Shown: in pieces, positions 8,236 through 17,517 of the stretch
Position numbering within the stretch: the stretch's first letter is position 1
Layout: each line of letters starts with the position of its first letter
Assembly (NCBI RefSeq): GCF_003367905.1
Contig: NZ_CP029462.1
Span: forward strand, 1,178,001 to 1,242,000
From: Megasphaera stantonii
GTDB lineage: Bacteria > Bacillota > Negativicutes > Veillonellales > Megasphaeraceae
Length of the DNA stretch: 64,000 nt
Reading direction: 5' to 3'
The notes under the pieces: generated by a model
Database searches by the model: none
Told to the model about the DNA's origin: nothing
What the model saw: only the letters and a program-made list of their open reading frames with translations
Position numbers and translations under genes: made by a program

Positions 8236-8955
8236 TCAGCTGCAGGCCTGTAAGGCCGGCTGGAATCCCAGCTGCAGCATAGTGCGCTTCATGGCCTGGG
8301 CCAGCGACGCGCCTCCGACCGGCTCGGACGCCATGCCGTTGGCCAGGGCAATAATCGTATACCCTTCCGTATTGATCGCGCCCGTACAGGCTGCCAGGGC
8401 GTCCCGCAGCTGCTGCGGCGTCGCTGCGGCATCCGTCGTGAGGATGCACAGTCCCGGCTTCGCCTCGGTGCCGTCGGCGGCCATGCCGTTCATATGAACG
8501 GAGCCGCTTCCCAGCGACACGGCGCTGTCCGTCATATCGCCTAAGTTGTCGATGACCGCGCCGACCTGAGCGCCGTGAGACGGCGAAAGCGACGCGCCTA
8601 AGGTTTCCAGGCTGTCGATGAGGCGGGACGGGCGGAAATGCTGGCCTTTTACGCCGCTGGCGACGAAGGCCACGTCCTGGGCGCCTATCGCCAAGTACTG
8701 CGACGCCGCGCTGCATACTTCCTGCTGGATTTCCTGTCCCCGCAGGCCTTCGGGAAGGGCCGCCCCGTTGTGCAGCAGCAGGGCCTTTCCCGCACTCTGC
8801 CATACGCCCTGAGCGCTGGAGACGACGATGGAGCAGTTTGTACGGCTTACGATCATAGCCAAATCCAATCGCACGCGGCTGTCACAAAGGCCGCTGTACG
8901 TACCGGCCGCGCTGAATCCTTGCGGTAAGCAGCTGTCATCATATACCTGTTTCAT
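8236..8955 (-). CDS. ArgJ-like protein, short and probably without the ArgJ catalytic threonine
   Basis: A 239-residue protein in the place where argJ normally sits. It keeps recognisable pieces of the ArgJ N-terminal (alpha) half: LPQGFSAAGTYSGL, DLAMIVSRT, VAFVASGVKGQHF and CILTTDAAATPQQL. True ArgJ is about 400 residues and is cleaved before a threonine in an M-A-T-M-L motif. Here the matching stretch reads HMNGMAADGTEAKPGLC, with an insertion and no MATML, and there is no beta-chain half before argB. The expected acetyl transfer between acetylornithine and glutamate is therefore doubtful. It may be a divergent acetyltransferase, a regulatory paralogue or a decaying gene; the frame itself is intact. 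Confidence 0.7.
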   Translation of the reverse strand: MKQVYDDSCLPQGFSAAGTYSGLCDSRVRLDLAMIVSRTNCSIVVSSAQGVWQSAGKALLLHNGAALPEGLRGQEIQQEVCSAASQYLAIGAQDVAFVASGVKGQHFRPSRLIDSLETLGASLSPSHGAQVGAVIDNLGDMTDSAVSLGSGSVHMNGMAADGTEAKPGLCILTTDAAATPQQLRDALAACTGAINTEGYTIIALANGMASEPVGGASLAQAMKRTMLQLGFQPALQACS

Positions 8956-8984
8956 ACTAACTCCACCTTTCTATTGCTGCGTCT

Positions 8985-9932
8985 TTACTTCGTTATCTGT
9001 AATCCTGTCGTCGGGTCGAGGCCCAACATGATGTTCATATTCTGAATCGCCGCGCCGGAAGCGCCTTTTCCCAAGTTATCGAACAAGGCCGTCACGACGA
9101 CGCGCTGGTCATTGCCCGTCACGAGAATTTCCATATCGTCATATCCGCTCATGGCGTTGGCCGCGACGAAGCCGCTCTTGTCTTCGCCGAAGGGAAGGAC
9201 GCGGACGATGGGGCTTCCTTCGTAATGAGCCGCCAAGGCCTGCCAGACGTCCTGCGCCGACGGTGTTCCCTTCAGCAAATGAGTAAACAAGGGAACCATG
9301 ACTTCCATGCCGCTGTAGTAATCGTCGACGATGGGAGAGAAAATCGGCTCCTGAGCCAAGCCGCAGACGGCGACGATTTCCTTCAAGTGCTTGTGCTGCT
9401 GCGTCAGGCCGTATTGGCGGGGCGAGAACAATTCCTCGCCTTTGTCCTCTCCCTCATACTGGGCGATCATCTTCTTGCCTCCGCCGCTGTATCCCGTCAG
9501 GGACACGGCGCTTACGGGATAGTCGTCCGGCAGGATGCCGGCCTGTACCAACGGCTGGACGACGGCGATGACGCCGCTGGCGTGGCAGCCCGGGTTGGCG
9601 ACGCGGTCGCTTTCGGCGATGGCCTGATACTGAGCCGGTGACAATTCAGGGAAGCCGTAGGTCCAGCCGTCGGCCGTCCGATGGGCCGTCGACGTGTCGA
9701 TGAGGCGGACCTGGCAGTCGGCCGCAATGGCGACGGCTTCTTTCGCCGCCCCGTCGGGAAGGCACAAGAACGCCAGATCAGCTTTCTTCATGCATTCCGC
9801 AATCGCTTCGGGCTCCTTCCGCAGCTCGTCGGCAATGGGAACCAGCTCGATATCCTGGCGGCTCTTCAGCCGTTCGTGAATTCTGAGCCCTGTCGTACCT
9901 TCATGACCATGTATAAATACCTTCGTCTTCAC
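8985..9932 (-). CDS. argC: N-acetyl-gamma-glutamyl-phosphate reductase, short type
   Basis: NADPH-dependent reduction of N-acetylglutamyl phosphate in arginine synthesis. The 315-residue length and sequence fit the short (type 2) ArgC subgroup: VFIHGHEGTTGLRI nucleotide-binding start, FLCLPDGAA, catalytic Cys116 in VANPGCHASG, and GYSGGGKKMI. The start is GTG at 9932: AGAGGTG at 9941-9947 lies 8 nt upstream, while the nearby ATG is out of frame. First gene of the leftward arg operon, under the ARG-box promoter. Confidence 0.93.
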   Translation of the reverse strand: MKTKVFIHGHEGTTGLRIHERLKSRQDIELVPIADELRKEPEAIAECMKKADLAFLCLPDGAAKEAVAIAADCQVRLIDTSTAHRTADGWTYGFPELSPAQYQAIAESDRVANPGCHASGVIAVVQPLVQAGILPDDYPVSAVSLTGYSGGGKKMIAQYEGEDKGEELFSPRQYGLTQQHKHLKEIVAVCGLAQEPIFSPIVDDYYSGMEVMVPLFTHLLKGTPSAQDVWQALAAHYEGSPIVRVLPFGEDKSGFVAANAMSGYDDMEILVTGNDQRVVVTALFDNLGKGASGAAIQNMNIMLGLDPTTGLQITK

Positions 9933-10000
9933 CTTTCATGCACCTCTATACCTTACTGCCCCGCGGCCTTACCTTCCTTCTTACCGCGGCGGCGTTTTGT

Positions 10001-10042
10001 TGAATTTTTATTCATTATAATTGCATTTTAATAGTTTGTCAA
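10001..10042 (-). promoter_or_regulatory. Arginine operon promoter with overlapping ARG box
   Basis: On the minus strand TTGACA (10042-10037), a 17-bp spacer and TATAAT (10019-10014) make a consensus sigma-A promoter. The 14-bp palindrome TGAATAAAAATTCA (10014-10001) starts at the last base of the -10 and covers the expected start site. It equals the core of the ARG box bound by ArgR/AhrC of Firmicutes, so arginine-dependent repression by blocking RNA polymerase is expected. Confidence 0.9.
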
Positions 10043-10161
10043 GATTTATGCAGGATTTTTTACATAAAAATAACCTGTTGGCCTCCATTCTCACAGAAAA
10101 TACACGCGATTTGTTATATTTTTTCGTATTTTCTCAAGAATTTCTGTAAAAAGGCAACAAA

Positions 10162-10197
10162 AGACCGCAGGAACCTGTTTCCAAGTTTCTGCGGTCT
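10162..10197 (-). terminator. Terminator of the pyr-car operon
   Basis: Minus strand: AGACCGCAG ... CTGCGGTCT with an inner GAAAC/GTTCC pairing, then TTTTGTTG. It lies 30 nt after carB. Confidence 0.85.
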
Positions 10198-10227
10198 GTA
10201 TATGTAATCTGTCTTAACGCATATTTT

Positions 10228-13200
10228 TTAACGATCCATGTCGTAATCCTGCAAGGCAGCGACGTGATGATAGCCGTCGTTTTTGCCTTTATTGGCGAAA
10301 ACGCGCAGGACCTCGCGGGCCGTATCGAGAGACGTCAGGCAGGGAACGGCCAGCTCGACGGCCATGCGGCGCAGGTTGAAGCCGTCCCGTTCGGGATGCT
10401 TGCCGAAGGTCAGCGTATTGACGACCAAGTCGATCTTGCCGTTGCGGATGAGCGTCGCAATGTTCTGCCCGCTTTCATGAATCTTGCGGACGACGTCGAC
10501 GGGCATGCCGTGGTCGTTGAAGTACTGGCCCGTGCCTTCCGTAGCGATGATGTGGTAGCCCAGTTCCTTGAAGCCGTGAGCCAGCTGCAGGGCTTCTTCC
10601 TTATCGCGGTCGGCGACGGTGACGAGAATCGTGCCGCCGGCGGGGATACGCATCTTCGCGCCGTTGACGGCTTTGTACAGGGCTTCGGAATAGGTCTTGC
10701 CGATACCCATGACTTCGCCTGTCGATTTCATTTCCGGCCCGAGGGCGATTTCCGCCAGGCCGATCTTGCTGAAGGAGAATACAGGCGCTTTGGCGGCGAC
10801 GTGGCCCTTAGCCGGCAGGAGGCCGCTGCCGTAGCCCATGTCTTTCAGCGTTTCGCCCAAGGCGATGCGCGTCGCGACTTCGACGATAGGGAAGTGAGTT
10901 ACCTTGCTCAGGAAGGGAACGGTACGGCTCGAACGGGGATTTACCTCGATGATGTACAGCTTGCCCTTCGATACGACGAACTGGATATTGACAGCGCCTT
11001 TAACCTGCAGTTCCAGGGAAATGCGCGTCGTGTAGTCGACGATCTGGTCGATCATTTCCTGGTCAAGGTGCTGCGGCGGATAGACGGCGATGGAGTCGCC
11101 CGAATGGACACCGGCCCGTTCGACCTGTTCCATGATGCCGGGGATGAAGACATCCGTGCCGTCGGCAACGGCGTCGACTTCGACTTCGCGGCCCGTCATG
11201 TATTCGTCGATGAGGATCGGATGGTCCGGCGAGGCGATAACGGCTTCGCGCAGGTACCGTTCCAGTTCTTTTTCATTATATACGATTTCCATGGCCCGGC
11301 CGCCGAGAACGTAAGACGGACGGACGATGAGGGGGAATTCCAATTCCTGAGACACCTTCATAGCTTCGCTGTCGCTGGTGGCGATGCGGCCATCGGGGCG
11401 AGGAATGTTCAGCTTCGCCAATACTTCGTCGAACCGTTCGCGGTCTTCGGCCCGGTCCATGCCTTCGACAGACGTGCCGAGGACCTTGACGCCCCGTTTT
11501 GCCAGGGGAGCCGCCAGGTTGATCGCCGTCTGGCCGCCGAACTGGCAGATGACGCCGACGGGCTTTTCCTTGTCGATGACGGCCATGACGTCTTCTACGG
11601 TCAGCGGTTCAAAGTACAGGCTGTCGGACGTATCGAAGTCCGTACTTACCGTTTCCGGGTTGTTGTTGACGATGATGCTGTTCATGCCGGCCTTGCGCAG
11701 CGCCCAGGCAGAGTGGACGGAGCAGTAGTCAAATTCGATGCCCTGGCCGATGCGGATCGGGCCGGATCCGAGAACGACGACGCTCTTGTCGCCCAAGGGC
11801 TTGACTTCGTCTTCGGCGGCGTAGCAGGAATAGTAGTACGGCGTAGCCGCTTCAAATTCGGCGGCACAGGTGTCGACCATCTTGAAGGTCGGCGTAATGC
11901 CCTTTTCCTGACGGAAGGCCCGTACTTCGTCTTCCGTCTTGCCGGCAAAGCCGGCGACGACGGCGTCGGGCATGCTGTACCGTTTAGCCAGCCGGACGTT
12001 GTCTTCCGTAAGGCCCTGCTTCTTCAGGGCTTCTTCCAGGTCGACGATGTTCTTCAGCTTGCTGAGGAACCACATGTCGTAGCCCGTAATATAGTGAATC
12101 TTTTCTTCGCTGAGGCCGAGGCGCAGGGCCTGGGTGACGACGAAGAGCCGTTCGTCGTCCTGCTTCTGCAGGAGCTCAGCGATTTCGATGAGGGATTTGC
12201 TTTCCAGCTTTTTCAGCGTCAGGTAGTTCACGCCGATTTCCAGGGAACGGACGGCCTTGAGGAGGGCCCCTTCAAAGCAGCGGTCTAAAGCCATGACTTC
12301 GCCGGTAGCCTTCATCTGCGTGCCCAGGGTCTTGTCAGCCAAGGCAAACTTTTCAAAGGGCCAGCGGGGGAACTTGACGACGCAGTAGTCGAGGGTCGGC
12401 TCGAAGCAGGCCGTCGTCTTGCCCGTGACGGCGTTGGTAATCTGGTCCAGCGTCAGGCCTGTGGCGACTTTCGCCGCAACCTTGGCGATGGGATAACCCG
12501 TCGCCTTGGAGGCCAGGGCCGACGAACGGCTGACGCGGGGGTTTACTTCGATGACGTAGTACTGGTTGCTGTTCGGGTCGAGGGCGTACTGTACGTTGCA
12601 GCCCCCTTCGATTTTCAGGCGGCGGATGATGGCCAGGGACGCCGTGCGCAGCATCTGGTACTGCAAATCGTTCAGGGTCTGGCTCGGCGCGACGACGATG
12701 GAGTCGCCCGTATGAACGCCGACGGGGTCGATGTTTTCCATGTTGCAGACGATGATGCAGTTGTCCGCTTTATCTCGCATGACTTCGTATTCGATTTCTT
12801 TCCAGCCGGCAACGGACCGTTCGACGAGGATCTGGTTGATCGGGCTGAGCTTGATGCCGCGGGTCGCGATCATGAACAGCTCGTCTTCGTCGTGGGCGAT
12901 GCCGCCGCCCGTGCCGCCGAGGGTGAAGGCCGGACGGACGATGATCGGGTAGCCGATTTTATCGGCAAAATCGATGGCCGACTGGACGTCTTCAAAGATG
13001 TCGCTTTCCGGCACGGGCTGATTGATGTCCTTCATAGCTTCCTTAAAGAGCTCGCGGTCTTCCGCTTCCTTAATGGCCGAAAGGTGGGTGCCCAGCAATT
13101 TTACGTTGTATTTTTCCAGTACGCCGGCGTTCGCCAGTTCGACGGCCATGTTCAGGCCGACCTGGCCGCCCAGGGTTGCCAACAATCCGTCGGGACGTTC

Positions 13201-13434
13201 TTTTTCAATGACTTCCGTCACGTAATCGAGGGAAATCGGTTCGATATATACGCGGTCGGCAATATCTTCGTCCGTCATAATCGTCGCCGGGTTGCTGTTG
13301 ATGAGGACGACTTCCAGGCCTTCTTCCTTCAAAGCCCGGCAAGCCTGCGTGCCGGCATAGTCAAATTCTGCGGCCTGGCCGATAATGATAGGGCCGGATC
13401 CGATAACGAGAACTTTCTTCAATCCTTCTATCAT
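10228..13434 (-). CDS. carB: Carbamoyl phosphate synthase, large subunit
   Basis: Makes carbamoyl phosphate from bicarbonate, ammonia and two ATP, for both pyrimidines and arginine. The 1068 residues show two ATP-grasp halves, each with its own entry motif ([19 protein letters not shown] at the start, [18 protein letters not shown] near residue 555), an oligomerisation region between them and a C-terminal MGS-like allosteric domain from about residue 930. GGAGG lies 9 nt before the ATG. It follows carA with 1 nt between the genes and is the last gene of the pyrB-pyrC-carA-carB operon. Confidence 0.97.
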   Translation of the reverse strand: MIEGLKKVLVIGSGPIIIGQAAEFDYAGTQACRALKEEGLEVVLINSNPATIMTDEDIADRVYIEPISLDYVTEVIEKERPDGLLATLGGQVGLNMAVELANAGVLEKYNVKLLGTHLSAIKEAEDRELFKEAMKDINQPVPESDIFEDVQSAIDFADKIGYPIIVRPAFTLGGTGGGIAHDEDELFMIATRGIKLSPINQILVERSVAGWKEIEYEVMRDKADNCIIVCNMENIDPVGVHTGDSIVVAPSQTLNDLQYQMLRTASLAIIRRLKIEGGCNVQYALDPNSNQYYVIEVNPRVSRSSALASKATGYPIAKVAAKVATGLTLDQITNAVTGKTTACFEPTLDYCVVKFPRWPFEKFALADKTLGTQMKATGEVMALDRCFEGALLKAVRSLEIGVNYLTLKKLESKSLIEIAELLQKQDDERLFVVTQALRLGLSEEKIHYITGYDMWFLSKLKNIVDLEEALKKQGLTEDNVRLAKRYSMPDAVVAGFAGKTEDEVRAFRQEKGITPTFKMVDTCAAEFEAATPYYYSCYAAEDEVKPLGDKSVVVLGSGPIRIGQGIEFDYCSVHSAWALRKAGMNSIIVNNNPETVSTDFDTSDSLYFEPLTVEDVMAVIDKEKPVGVICQFGGQTAINLAAPLAKRGVKVLGTSVEGMDRAEDRERFDEVLAKLNIPRPDGRIATSDSEAMKVSQELEFPLIVRPSYVLGGRAMEIVYNEKELERYLREAVIASPDHPILIDEYMTGREVEVDAVADGTDVFIPGIMEQVERAGVHSGDSIAVYPPQHLDQEMIDQIVDYTTRISLELQVKGAVNIQFVVSKGKLYIIEVNPRSSRTVPFLSKVTHFPIVEVATRIALGETLKDMGYGSGLLPAKGHVAAKAPVFSFSKIGLAEIALGPEMKSTGEVMGIGKTYSEALYKAVNGAKMRIPAGGTILVTVADRDKEEALQLAHGFKELGYHIIATEGTGQYFNDHGMPVDVVRKIHESGQNIATLIRNGKIDLVVNTLTFGKHPERDGFNLRRMAVELAVPCLTSLDTAREVLRVFANKGKNDGYHHVAALQDYDMDR

Positions 13435-13435
13435 G

Positions 13436-14494
13436 TTAATTTTCCTCCATCATCTTGATAAATTGTTCAAATAAATACAAGTTATCAGTCGGTCCCGGCG
13501 AAGCTTCCGGATGGTACTGCACACACATGATATGTTGTTCCGGCACTTCGAAGCCTTCCAGCGTATTGTCGTGCAGGTTGCGGTGCGTAATGACGACGTT
13601 GTCCGGCAGGGACGCTTCGTCGATGACGTAGCCGTGGTTCTGCGACGTAATGTATACGCGGTTCGTGCGGATATCCTTGACCGGATGGTTGGCGCCGCGA
13701 TGGCCGAAGGTCAGCTTGCGGCTCTTGCCGCCCAGCGCCAGGCCCAGCATCTGCAGGCCGAGGCAAATGCCGAAGATAGGCTTCTTGCCGATGAGTTTCT
13801 TGACTTCTTCTACGACGTAGGGAACGTCCTTCGGGTCGCCGGGGCCGTTGCTGAGGAAAATGCCGTCGGGATTGATGGCCAGTACGTCTTCGGCCTTCGT
13901 TTCCGCCGGGAAAATCGTCAGGCGGCAGCCGTTGCGGACCAAATCGCGGAGGATGTTGGTCTTCGCGCCGTAGTCCATGACGGCGACGTGGAATTTGCCG
14001 CTGCCCATGTGCTTGATGTCCCGCGTCGTGACGCGGCGGACGAGCTGCGTTTCCAAAGACGTATCAAACAGTTCCTTGACAGCACTTTCGCTCATCGTTT
14101 CGGGAACGATGACTCCCTTCATGACGCCGTGGCTGCGGATCGCCCGCGTAACGGCGCGGGTGTCGACGCCGTACAGGCAGGGAATATGATGGGTCCGGAT
14201 GAACGTCGCCAGCTCGCCTTCGTTCTGCCAGTTGCTCGGCGCATCGCAGAGCTCGCCGACGACGAAGCCCGCCGCATAGGGACGGTCGGCCTGTTCGATT
14301 TCGTGGAACAAGCCGTAGTTGCCGATCAGCGGGTAGGTCATCGTAATGATCTGGCCGGCATAGGACGGGTCCGTAAAGGTTTCCTGATAGCCCGTCATGC
14401 CCGTATTAAATACGACTTCGCCGACAGCCGGTTCGCTCATCAGCATCTGGCCGTAAAATTTCTGTCCATTCTCTAATATGAGAATTCCTTTCAT
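13436..14494 (-). CDS. carA: Carbamoyl phosphate synthase, small (glutaminase) subunit
   Basis: Supplies ammonia from glutamine to CarB. The 352 residues comprise the CarA-specific N-terminal domain ([34 protein letters not shown]) and a class I glutamine amidotransferase domain with the nucleophile in [17 protein letters not shown] and the HPEASPGP histidine/glutamate pair. Its ATG overlaps the stop codon of pyrC (ATGA), with GGGGAGG 7 nt upstream, so translation is probably coupled. Confidence 0.97.
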   Translation of the reverse strand: MKGILILENGQKFYGQMLMSEPAVGEVVFNTGMTGYQETFTDPSYAGQIITMTYPLIGNYGLFHEIEQADRPYAAGFVVGELCDAPSNWQNEGELATFIRTHHIPCLYGVDTRAVTRAIRSHGVMKGVIVPETMSESAVKELFDTSLETQLVRRVTTRDIKHMGSGKFHVAVMDYGAKTNILRDLVRNGCRLTIFPAETKAEDVLAINPDGIFLSNGPGDPKDVPYVVEEVKKLIGKKPIFGICLGLQMLGLALGGKSRKLTFGHRGANHPVKDIRTNRVYITSQNHGYVIDEASLPDNVVITHRNLHDNTLEGFEVPEQHIMCVQYHPEASPGPTDNLYLFEQFIKMMEEN

Positions 14495-15780
14495 CGTAAG
14501 ACCTCCCCATCTTTCATTACAAAGGCGCCGTCGACGACTGTCGCTACGGCCTTTCCTTTAAATATCATTTCATCAAAGGGCGATGCTTTGCCTTTGGAGT
14601 AGAACGCCGATGCGTCTACAGTCCATTCCTTGTCGAGGTCGAGAATCGTCAGGTCTGCGTCTTTTCCCGGAGCGATGACGCCGGCGTCGAGGCGCAGGAT
14701 CTTGGCCTGAGCCGTAGACATGGCGTTGACGATCGTCATGAGGTCGACTTCGCCCGTATGATACAAGTAGGTCAGCACGGCGCCGACGCTCGTTTCGAGA
14801 CCTACAAAGCCGCTGGGAGCCAGGTTGAATTCCTGGTCCTTTTCTTCCCATTCGTGAGGCGCGTGGTCCGTGACGATGGCGTCGATGGTGCCGTCCTTCA
14901 GGCCTTCTACGACGGCGGCGCGGTGGTCGTCCGAGCGCAGGGGCGGGTTGACTTTAAAACGCGTTTCAAAGGAGCGAATTGCTTCGTCCGTCAGGATCAT
15001 ATGCTGGGGCGTCGCTTCCGCCGTGACGCGGAGGCCTTTTTTCTTAGCCTGCCGTACCATGTCGACGGCGTTCTTCGTGCTGATGTGAGCGATGTGAACG
15101 GGCGTGCCCGTCGCTTCGGCCAGCAGGATATCGCGGGCGACGGCAATGTCTTCGGCGACGGCCGGACGGCCCTTAATGCCCAGCTGATTGGACACGACGC
15201 CTTCGTGCATATTGCCGCCGGCGACGAGTTCCGTTTCTTCGCAGTGGTCGATGATTACCTTGTCGAACATGCTGGCGTATTCCATCGCCTTGCGCATGAA
15301 GTCGGAGTTTTCGACGAAGCGGCCGTCGTCAGAAAAGGCGACGACGCCGGCCTTGACCATGCCGCCCATGCCGGACAGCTCCTGGCCTTCCAGGTTCTTG
15401 GAAATCGCGCCGATGACTTCGACCTTGACGACGCCTTCTTTTTCCGCTTTATATTTCAGGCCTTCTACGATAATGGCCTTGTCGATGACCGGGCTGGTGT
15501 TGGGCATCGTAGCGACACGGGTAATGCCGCCGGCCGCCGCGGCCCTCGTGCCCGTAGCGATGGTTTCCTTCGCCGACTGGCCGGGCTGGCGGAGATGGAC
15601 GTGCATGTCGATAAAGCCCGGCGCTACGACCAAGCCCGACGCGTCGTATACTTCGGCTCCTTCTGCCGGAAGATTCGTTCCTACGGCTTTGATTTTGCCG
15701 TCTTCAATGAGGATATCGCATATTTCATCTTGCTGTACAGCCGGGTTGACTACCCTGCCGCCTTTAACGAGTAATGTCAA
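14491..15780 (-). CDS. pyrC: Dihydroorotase
   Basis: Cyclises carbamoyl aspartate to dihydroorotate; a zinc amidohydrolase of about 430 residues, which matches type I (Bacillus-like) dihydroorotases. Marks are the metal-binding DMHVHLRQPG, HIAHIST, the metal aspartate in AIVTDHAPHEWEEK and GFVGLETS. The frame also has an ATG at 15786, but AGGAGG is only 2 nt from it; TTG at 15780 has an 8-nt spacer and is preferred. Either start overlaps the end of pyrB. Confidence 0.94.
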   Translation of the reverse strand: MTLLVKGGRVVNPAVQQDEICDILIEDGKIKAVGTNLPAEGAEVYDASGLVVAPGFIDMHVHLRQPGQSAKETIATGTRAAAAGGITRVATMPNTSPVIDKAIIVEGLKYKAEKEGVVKVEVIGAISKNLEGQELSGMGGMVKAGVVAFSDDGRFVENSDFMRKAMEYASMFDKVIIDHCEETELVAGGNMHEGVVSNQLGIKGRPAVAEDIAVARDILLAEATGTPVHIAHISTKNAVDMVRQAKKKGLRVTAEATPQHMILTDEAIRSFETRFKVNPPLRSDDHRAAVVEGLKDGTIDAIVTDHAPHEWEEKDQEFNLAPSGFVGLETSVGAVLTYLYHTGEVDLMTIVNAMSTAQAKILRLDAGVIAPGKDADLTILDLDKEWTVDASAFYSKGKASPFDEMIFKGKAVATVVDGAFVMKDGEVLR

Positions 15781-16708
15781 CGTCATCGCCTCCTATGATT
15801 GTCAAATACAGAACTGCCATCCGGACGGACACGCCGTTTTTAACCTGTTCCTGAATGGCCGAATGGTCGCTGTAGCACGTGTCCGTGTCGATTTCTATGC
15901 CGCGGTTCATCGGGCCGGGATGCATGACAAGGACGTCGTCCTTAGCCAGGGCCAGTCGCTTCTGGTTGATGCCGAAAAGGGAATTGTATTCGCCGGCGCT
16001 GGGGAAGAACCCGATGCCCTGCCGTTCCTTCTGAATGCGGAGAACATTGATGACGTCGGCATCCTGAATAGCTTCCTCCAGGTTGTAGTGAACGGTGACG
16101 CCCATGGATTCCAGCTCCGGCTGGAGCAGCGTGCGGGGGCCGACGAGGTGCACGTCAGCGCCCATGGTCTGCAAGCCGTAAATATTGGAGCGGGCTACGC
16201 GGCCGTGGTCAATATCACCGACGATGACGACTTTCAGTCCTTCTATACGGCCCTTCGCTTCCTGAATAGTAAACAAGTCGAGAAGGCCCTGCGTCGGGTG
16301 TTCGTGCGCGCCGTCGCCGGCGTTGATGATGATCGGGTCGACGCATCGGCGGGCAAACCAGGGAGAGCCTTCCTGCTTCTGCCGCATGACGATGGCGTCT
16401 ACGCCCATAGCCGTAACGGTAAGCAGCGTGTCGCGGAAGCTTTCGCCCTTCTGAATAGAGCTGCCGCGGGGCGTAAAGTTGATGACGTCGGCGCCTAAGT
16501 ATTTTGCCGCCATTTCAAAAGAACCGCGCGTACGCGTGCTCGGTTCCCAGAACATATTGACGACAGACTTGCCCTTGAGCAGCGACAGCTTCTTATCGCC
16601 GCTGTTGACGACGGCCTTCATCTTCTTTGCTACTCGCAGTATCAATTCAATTTCTTCTTTTGGTACTCCTTGCAGCCCTAACAGGCTTTTTCCTTGGATA
16701 CTAGCCAT
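15764..16708 (-). CDS. pyrB: Aspartate carbamoyltransferase catalytic subunit
   Basis: Condenses carbamoyl phosphate with aspartate. The 314-residue protein shows the carbamoyl-phosphate loop STRTRGSFEMAAK, the HPTQ signature (EHPTQGLLDL) and VMHPGPMNRG. ATG 16708 was chosen over the longer frame from 16762 because AAGGAGG lies 6 nt before it; the extension would run through the attenuator hairpin. No pyrI regulatory subunit is seen. First gene of the operon behind the PyrR attenuator. Confidence 0.95.
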   Translation of the reverse strand: MASIQGKSLLGLQGVPKEEIELILRVAKKMKAVVNSGDKKLSLLKGKSVVNMFWEPSTRTRGSFEMAAKYLGADVINFTPRGSSIQKGESFRDTLLTVTAMGVDAIVMRQKQEGSPWFARRCVDPIIINAGDGAHEHPTQGLLDLFTIQEAKGRIEGLKVVIVGDIDHGRVARSNIYGLQTMGADVHLVGPRTLLQPELESMGVTVHYNLEEAIQDADVINVLRIQKERQGIGFFPSAGEYNSLFGINQKRLALAKDDVLVMHPGPMNRGIEIDTDTCYSDHSAIQEQVKNGVSVRMAVLYLTIIGGDDVDITR

Positions 16709-16723
16709 TGGAATCCTCCTTAT

Positions 16724-16754
16724 AAAAAAAGACCTTTGCCGAAAGGCAAAGGTC
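16724..16754 (-). terminator. Attenuator terminator ahead of pyrB
   Basis: Minus strand GACCTTTGCC (16754-16745), loop TTTC, GGCAAAGGTC (16740-16731), then seven T. It ends 15 nt before the pyrB start codon and is the termination arm of the PyrR switch. A competing pairing exists: the leader segment TTTGCC (16779-16774) can pair with the GGCAAA arm. Confidence 0.9.
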
Positions 16755-16794
16755 ATATCCATATCGCATGCATGGCAAACATATGTCCCTTTTT

Positions 16795-16862
16795 AGCCTC
16801 TCTGGACTATATTAAAGGTACAGTCATAAATATGGTGATGAATAACCCGGCCTCTCTGGACC
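16795..16862 (-). promoter_or_regulatory. PyrR-binding leader with two anti-antiterminator motifs
   Basis: On the minus strand the leader holds GGTCCAGAGAGGCC (16862-16849) and, 54 nt later, AGTCCAGAGAGGCT (16808-16795). Both match the conserved PyrR-recognition loop (A-G-T-C-C-A-G-A-G-A-G-G-C-T). With UMP/UTP bound, PyrR stabilises this element and lets the terminator at 16724-16754 form. Two motifs with a single visible terminator is unusual. No pyrR gene lies in the window. Confidence 0.88.
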
Positions 16863-16883
16863 GACAGTCTATTCTCTCTTATT

Positions 16884-16912
16884 ATTGTATCTACCCATTC
16901 CTATAAAGTCAA
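16884..16912 (-). promoter_or_regulatory. Promoter of the pyr-car operon
   Basis: TTGACT (16912-16907), a 17-bp spacer, TACAAT (16889-16884) on the minus strand; the first PyrR motif begins about 20 nt downstream. Confidence 0.82.
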
Positions 16913-16966
16913 GATTTTTTTATCTACCTATAAGGCCAATTTAGGGTCGGCCTCTTCCGGCCCGCC

Positions 16967-17491
16967 TCAGGGCGCCCCGTGCAGGTATACTTCCTGCGGC
17001 GCGATGACCAGGCTGCCTTCCTCGATAAACACGTCGTTAAAAAAGGCTTCGAACAGCTTGGCCGGCACATACAGCATGCCCTCGACGTTTTCCGGCCCGA
17101 TACCGTATTGGTAAATGTGATTCAGGTTCACCGTCTTCAGCGAGCCGATGCGCTCGTACATATCGACGCCGGGATAGAGATGCATGTAAACCGTATTCGT
17201 CTCGATAAAGGCGCACTGTTTTTCTTCGTCCCAGGCGACGGTATAGCCCAGCTGCTCCGCTACGGGACGAAGGGGCACCATGAGCACGCCGTTTTTCTCA
17301 TACACCGAAGCCGTCAGGGGCGTCTGGGCGCTGTTCCGGCCGATAAGAATCGTATACTCCGGCAAGATCTGGCCGGACGTCTGCACCGTAAGGGCCGGCT
17401 GCATGGGCTCGCTCACCGCCGTATCCGCCGCGCCGGCCGGGGCTGCGCAGAGCAGGCAGAGCGCCAAACCAGCTATATAATGTAGTCTCAT
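16967..17491 (-). CDS. Secreted protein with a copper-amine-oxidase N-terminal-like domain
   Basis: 174 residues with a cleavable signal peptide (LALCLLCAAPAGAA, cleavage expected near residue 21) and one copy of the short beta-domain named after the N-terminal part of copper amine oxidases. Its marks are GVLMVPLRPVAEQLGYTVAWDEE and the YVPAKLFEAFF repeat unit. Despite the name, such proteins have no oxidase core; in Firmicutes the domain is common in cell-envelope proteins and its ligand is mostly unknown. It follows an EamA transporter gene by 26 nt and may be co-transcribed with it. Confidence 0.75.
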   Translation of the reverse strand: MRLHYIAGLALCLLCAAPAGAADTAVSEPMQPALTVQTSGQILPEYTILIGRNSAQTPLTASVYEKNGVLMVPLRPVAEQLGYTVAWDEEKQCAFIETNTVYMHLYPGVDMYERIGSLKTVNLNHIYQYGIGPENVEGMLYVPAKLFEAFFNDVFIEEGSLVIAPQEVYLHGAP

Positions 17492-17517
17492 AGCACATCC
17501 CTCCTTGAGATTTCCTG

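Noticed and set aside
8222-8803. A second long frame over the argJ-like gene, considered as evidence of a frameshift
   Set aside because: Its product is arginine/glycine-rich with no ArgJ likeness; the frame at 8236-8955 is the one with ArgJ motifs throughout.
10264-12288. A 674-codon open frame antisense to carB
   Set aside because: Shadow of carB; composition of the translated product (rich in R, D, H, V repeats) is typical of antisense frames.
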